A stretch of DNA of 60,586 nt, taken from positions 1 to 60,586 of the forward strand of contig JAAVTG010000879.1 in assembly GCA_011947345.1 (NCBI GenBank). Direction: 5' to 3'. This stretch comes from Phytophthora quininea. Taxonomy: Eukaryota; Oomycota; Peronosporomycetes; Peronosporales; Peronosporaceae. Shown here one piece after another: positions 59,713 to 60,586 of the stretch. Every line of letters begins with the position of its first letter. Position 1 is the first letter of the stretch. Under the pieces are notes generated by a model. That model was not told the DNA's origin and did not search any database. It worked only from the letters and a program-made list of their open reading frames with translations. Position numbers and translations under genes: made by a program.

Positions 59713-60586
59713 AGAACGAACATCTCGATAACGATTGATCAAATACCATTTATTGAGACTTGCACTTTACTCTCCACTTTTCTTGAGCACCGCGGTTATA
59801 GCTTTCCGCGCAGGCTCGACTTGTCGCCACCGTTCGCCGGAGCTGCAGCAGTGGACGTCGAGTTCGGGTGGGTCGCGTTCTGCTCCGCCAACTTGGGGAC
59901 AGTCGAGGGGTCGGAAGTGGTGCGGGCGTCGACTTGGTCTCGTTGCGATTCGGCAGTTGGGTCGGTGTCGACGGCTGGGTCGCGTTTGTGGAGTTGGCCG
60001 GGATTGGCAGCGGAGTCGGCAGGACGGTGGGCACCACTTTCGTCTCGTTACGCTCCGGCTGCTTGGGGGTTGTGTCAACGTGGCTGTCAAGTTGACTGGC
60101 GCAGGGAGCGGGTGGGTCGTGTTGGCCAAGTTGGTAAGGTAGGTGAGGTTGGTGAGGTTGGTGGTGAGGTTGGTGAGGTTGGTGAGGTTGGTGAGGTTCG
60201 CCGGCACCGTGACCGGTGTGGGAGTCACCTTCGTCTCATTACGATCCGGGAGCTTTGGGGGCTGCGTCGACGCGGCTGGGTGGGTCTGGTTTGTGACGTC
60301 CGTCAGGTTGGCTGGGATCGGGAGCGGCTTCGTCTCGGAAGGCTTCGGCGGTTGTGTCGTCGCGGACGGGCGGCGTCGACGGCGACGTAGATGTCGCCGT
60401 TGAAGACCGAGCACCCGCGGCCGGAACTGTGTCCGCCGTGACACGCAGTTGCCGCACGCCGCCAGACTTCGCCGGCACCGGCACCAGCACCACCAAGTCG
60501 TCGTCGGACAGATCGTCCGAGTCACTGCTGTCGCGCTCTCGCCGTCGTCCACAGGCTTCGAGCTGTTCTCTCGACGGTCCGACCAC
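59713..60586. repeat. Large direct repeat, right copy, cut by the window edge
   Basis: 874 bases matching 57732-58617 (886 bases) with a few small indels: three bases near 59772, six bases net in the NLT array, two near 60372 and one near 60532. It continues past the window end. Confidence 0.85.
59796..60586 (-). CDS. Sequon-rich secreted protein, copy 2, 5' end beyond the window
   Basis: A near-identical second copy of the gene at 57818-58760, starting outside the window. It keeps the acidic SSDSDDLSDDDLVVLVPV segment and the RNETKV repeats, with six NLT units split by an extra Thr. It shares the C-run frame change near 60075 with copy 1. It also has its own two-base loss near 60372 that shifts the frame in the Ser/Thr region. 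The stop equivalent to copy 1 is TAA at 59796. It is either a tandem gene duplicate or the second haplotype falsely joined to the first. Confidence 0.6.

Noticed and set aside
59707..60390. Long plus-strand open frame (227 codons) with EVGEVGEV repeats
   Set aside because: It is the antisense shadow of the NLT repeat of the minus-strand secreted protein, and the signal peptide and sequons are on the minus strand.

Overview
The window looks like nuclear DNA of an oomycete, most likely Phytophthora-like. The evidence is short GT-AG introns (58-77 nt) inside otherwise compact genes, often only tens to hundreds of bases between neighbours, and decayed Ty3/Gypsy integrase, MULE and tyrosine-recombinase remnants of the type common in oomycetes. 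The gene set is also eukaryotic and protist-like: cyclic-nucleotide-binding ion channels, a ferlin, an ANKRD13 homologue, an IQ-motif inositol 5-phosphatase and a METTL13-class methyltransferase. This identification rests on remembered family features; no search was run.

Layout. 1-11 kb: two convergent copies (A, +, running in from the left edge; B, -) of a giant channel gene. 11-27 kb: a gene-poor island of decayed mobile elements (chromodomain fragment, tyrosine recombinase, Gypsy integrase/RNase H, MULE transposase, a TE-associated DNA-binding-like protein). 27-29 kb: an intact seven-exon ANKRD13-type gene carrying a GOLD domain. 29-32 kb: an unrecognised multi-exon gene. 32-41 kb: channel copy C (-). 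41-48 kb: two single-domain CNBD channels (D -, E +), head to head around a 130-bp shared promoter region. 48-57 kb: a minus-strand train read as ferlin, then IQ/inositol 5-phosphatase, then methyltransferase. 57-60.6 kb: a small plus-strand gene and a secreted N-glycosylation-sequon-rich protein that is duplicated at the right edge.

The main biological point is the channel island. Copies B and C each encode four successive six-transmembrane channel domains, each followed by a cyclic-nucleotide-binding domain (CNBD), in one polypeptide: a pseudotetramer like the sea-urchin sperm CNGK/tetraKCNG channel. Here the four pore filters all differ (LGYDD, VGYGD, VGSR/SE, LFYGD), and only CNBDs 3 and 4 keep the phosphate-binding signature. 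Five CNBD-channel genes (A-E) thus cluster in one window, near lipid/Ca2+ signalling genes (ferlin, 5-phosphatase).

Caution: nearly every long gene is broken by single-base frameshifts at about one per kb, mostly readable as a lost base and often in a homopolymer. Unrelated and well-conserved genes (the ferlin, the 5-phosphatase) are affected at the same rate as the channels, so most of these are probably sequence errors rather than true pseudogenisation. Gene calls below therefore span several reading frames.
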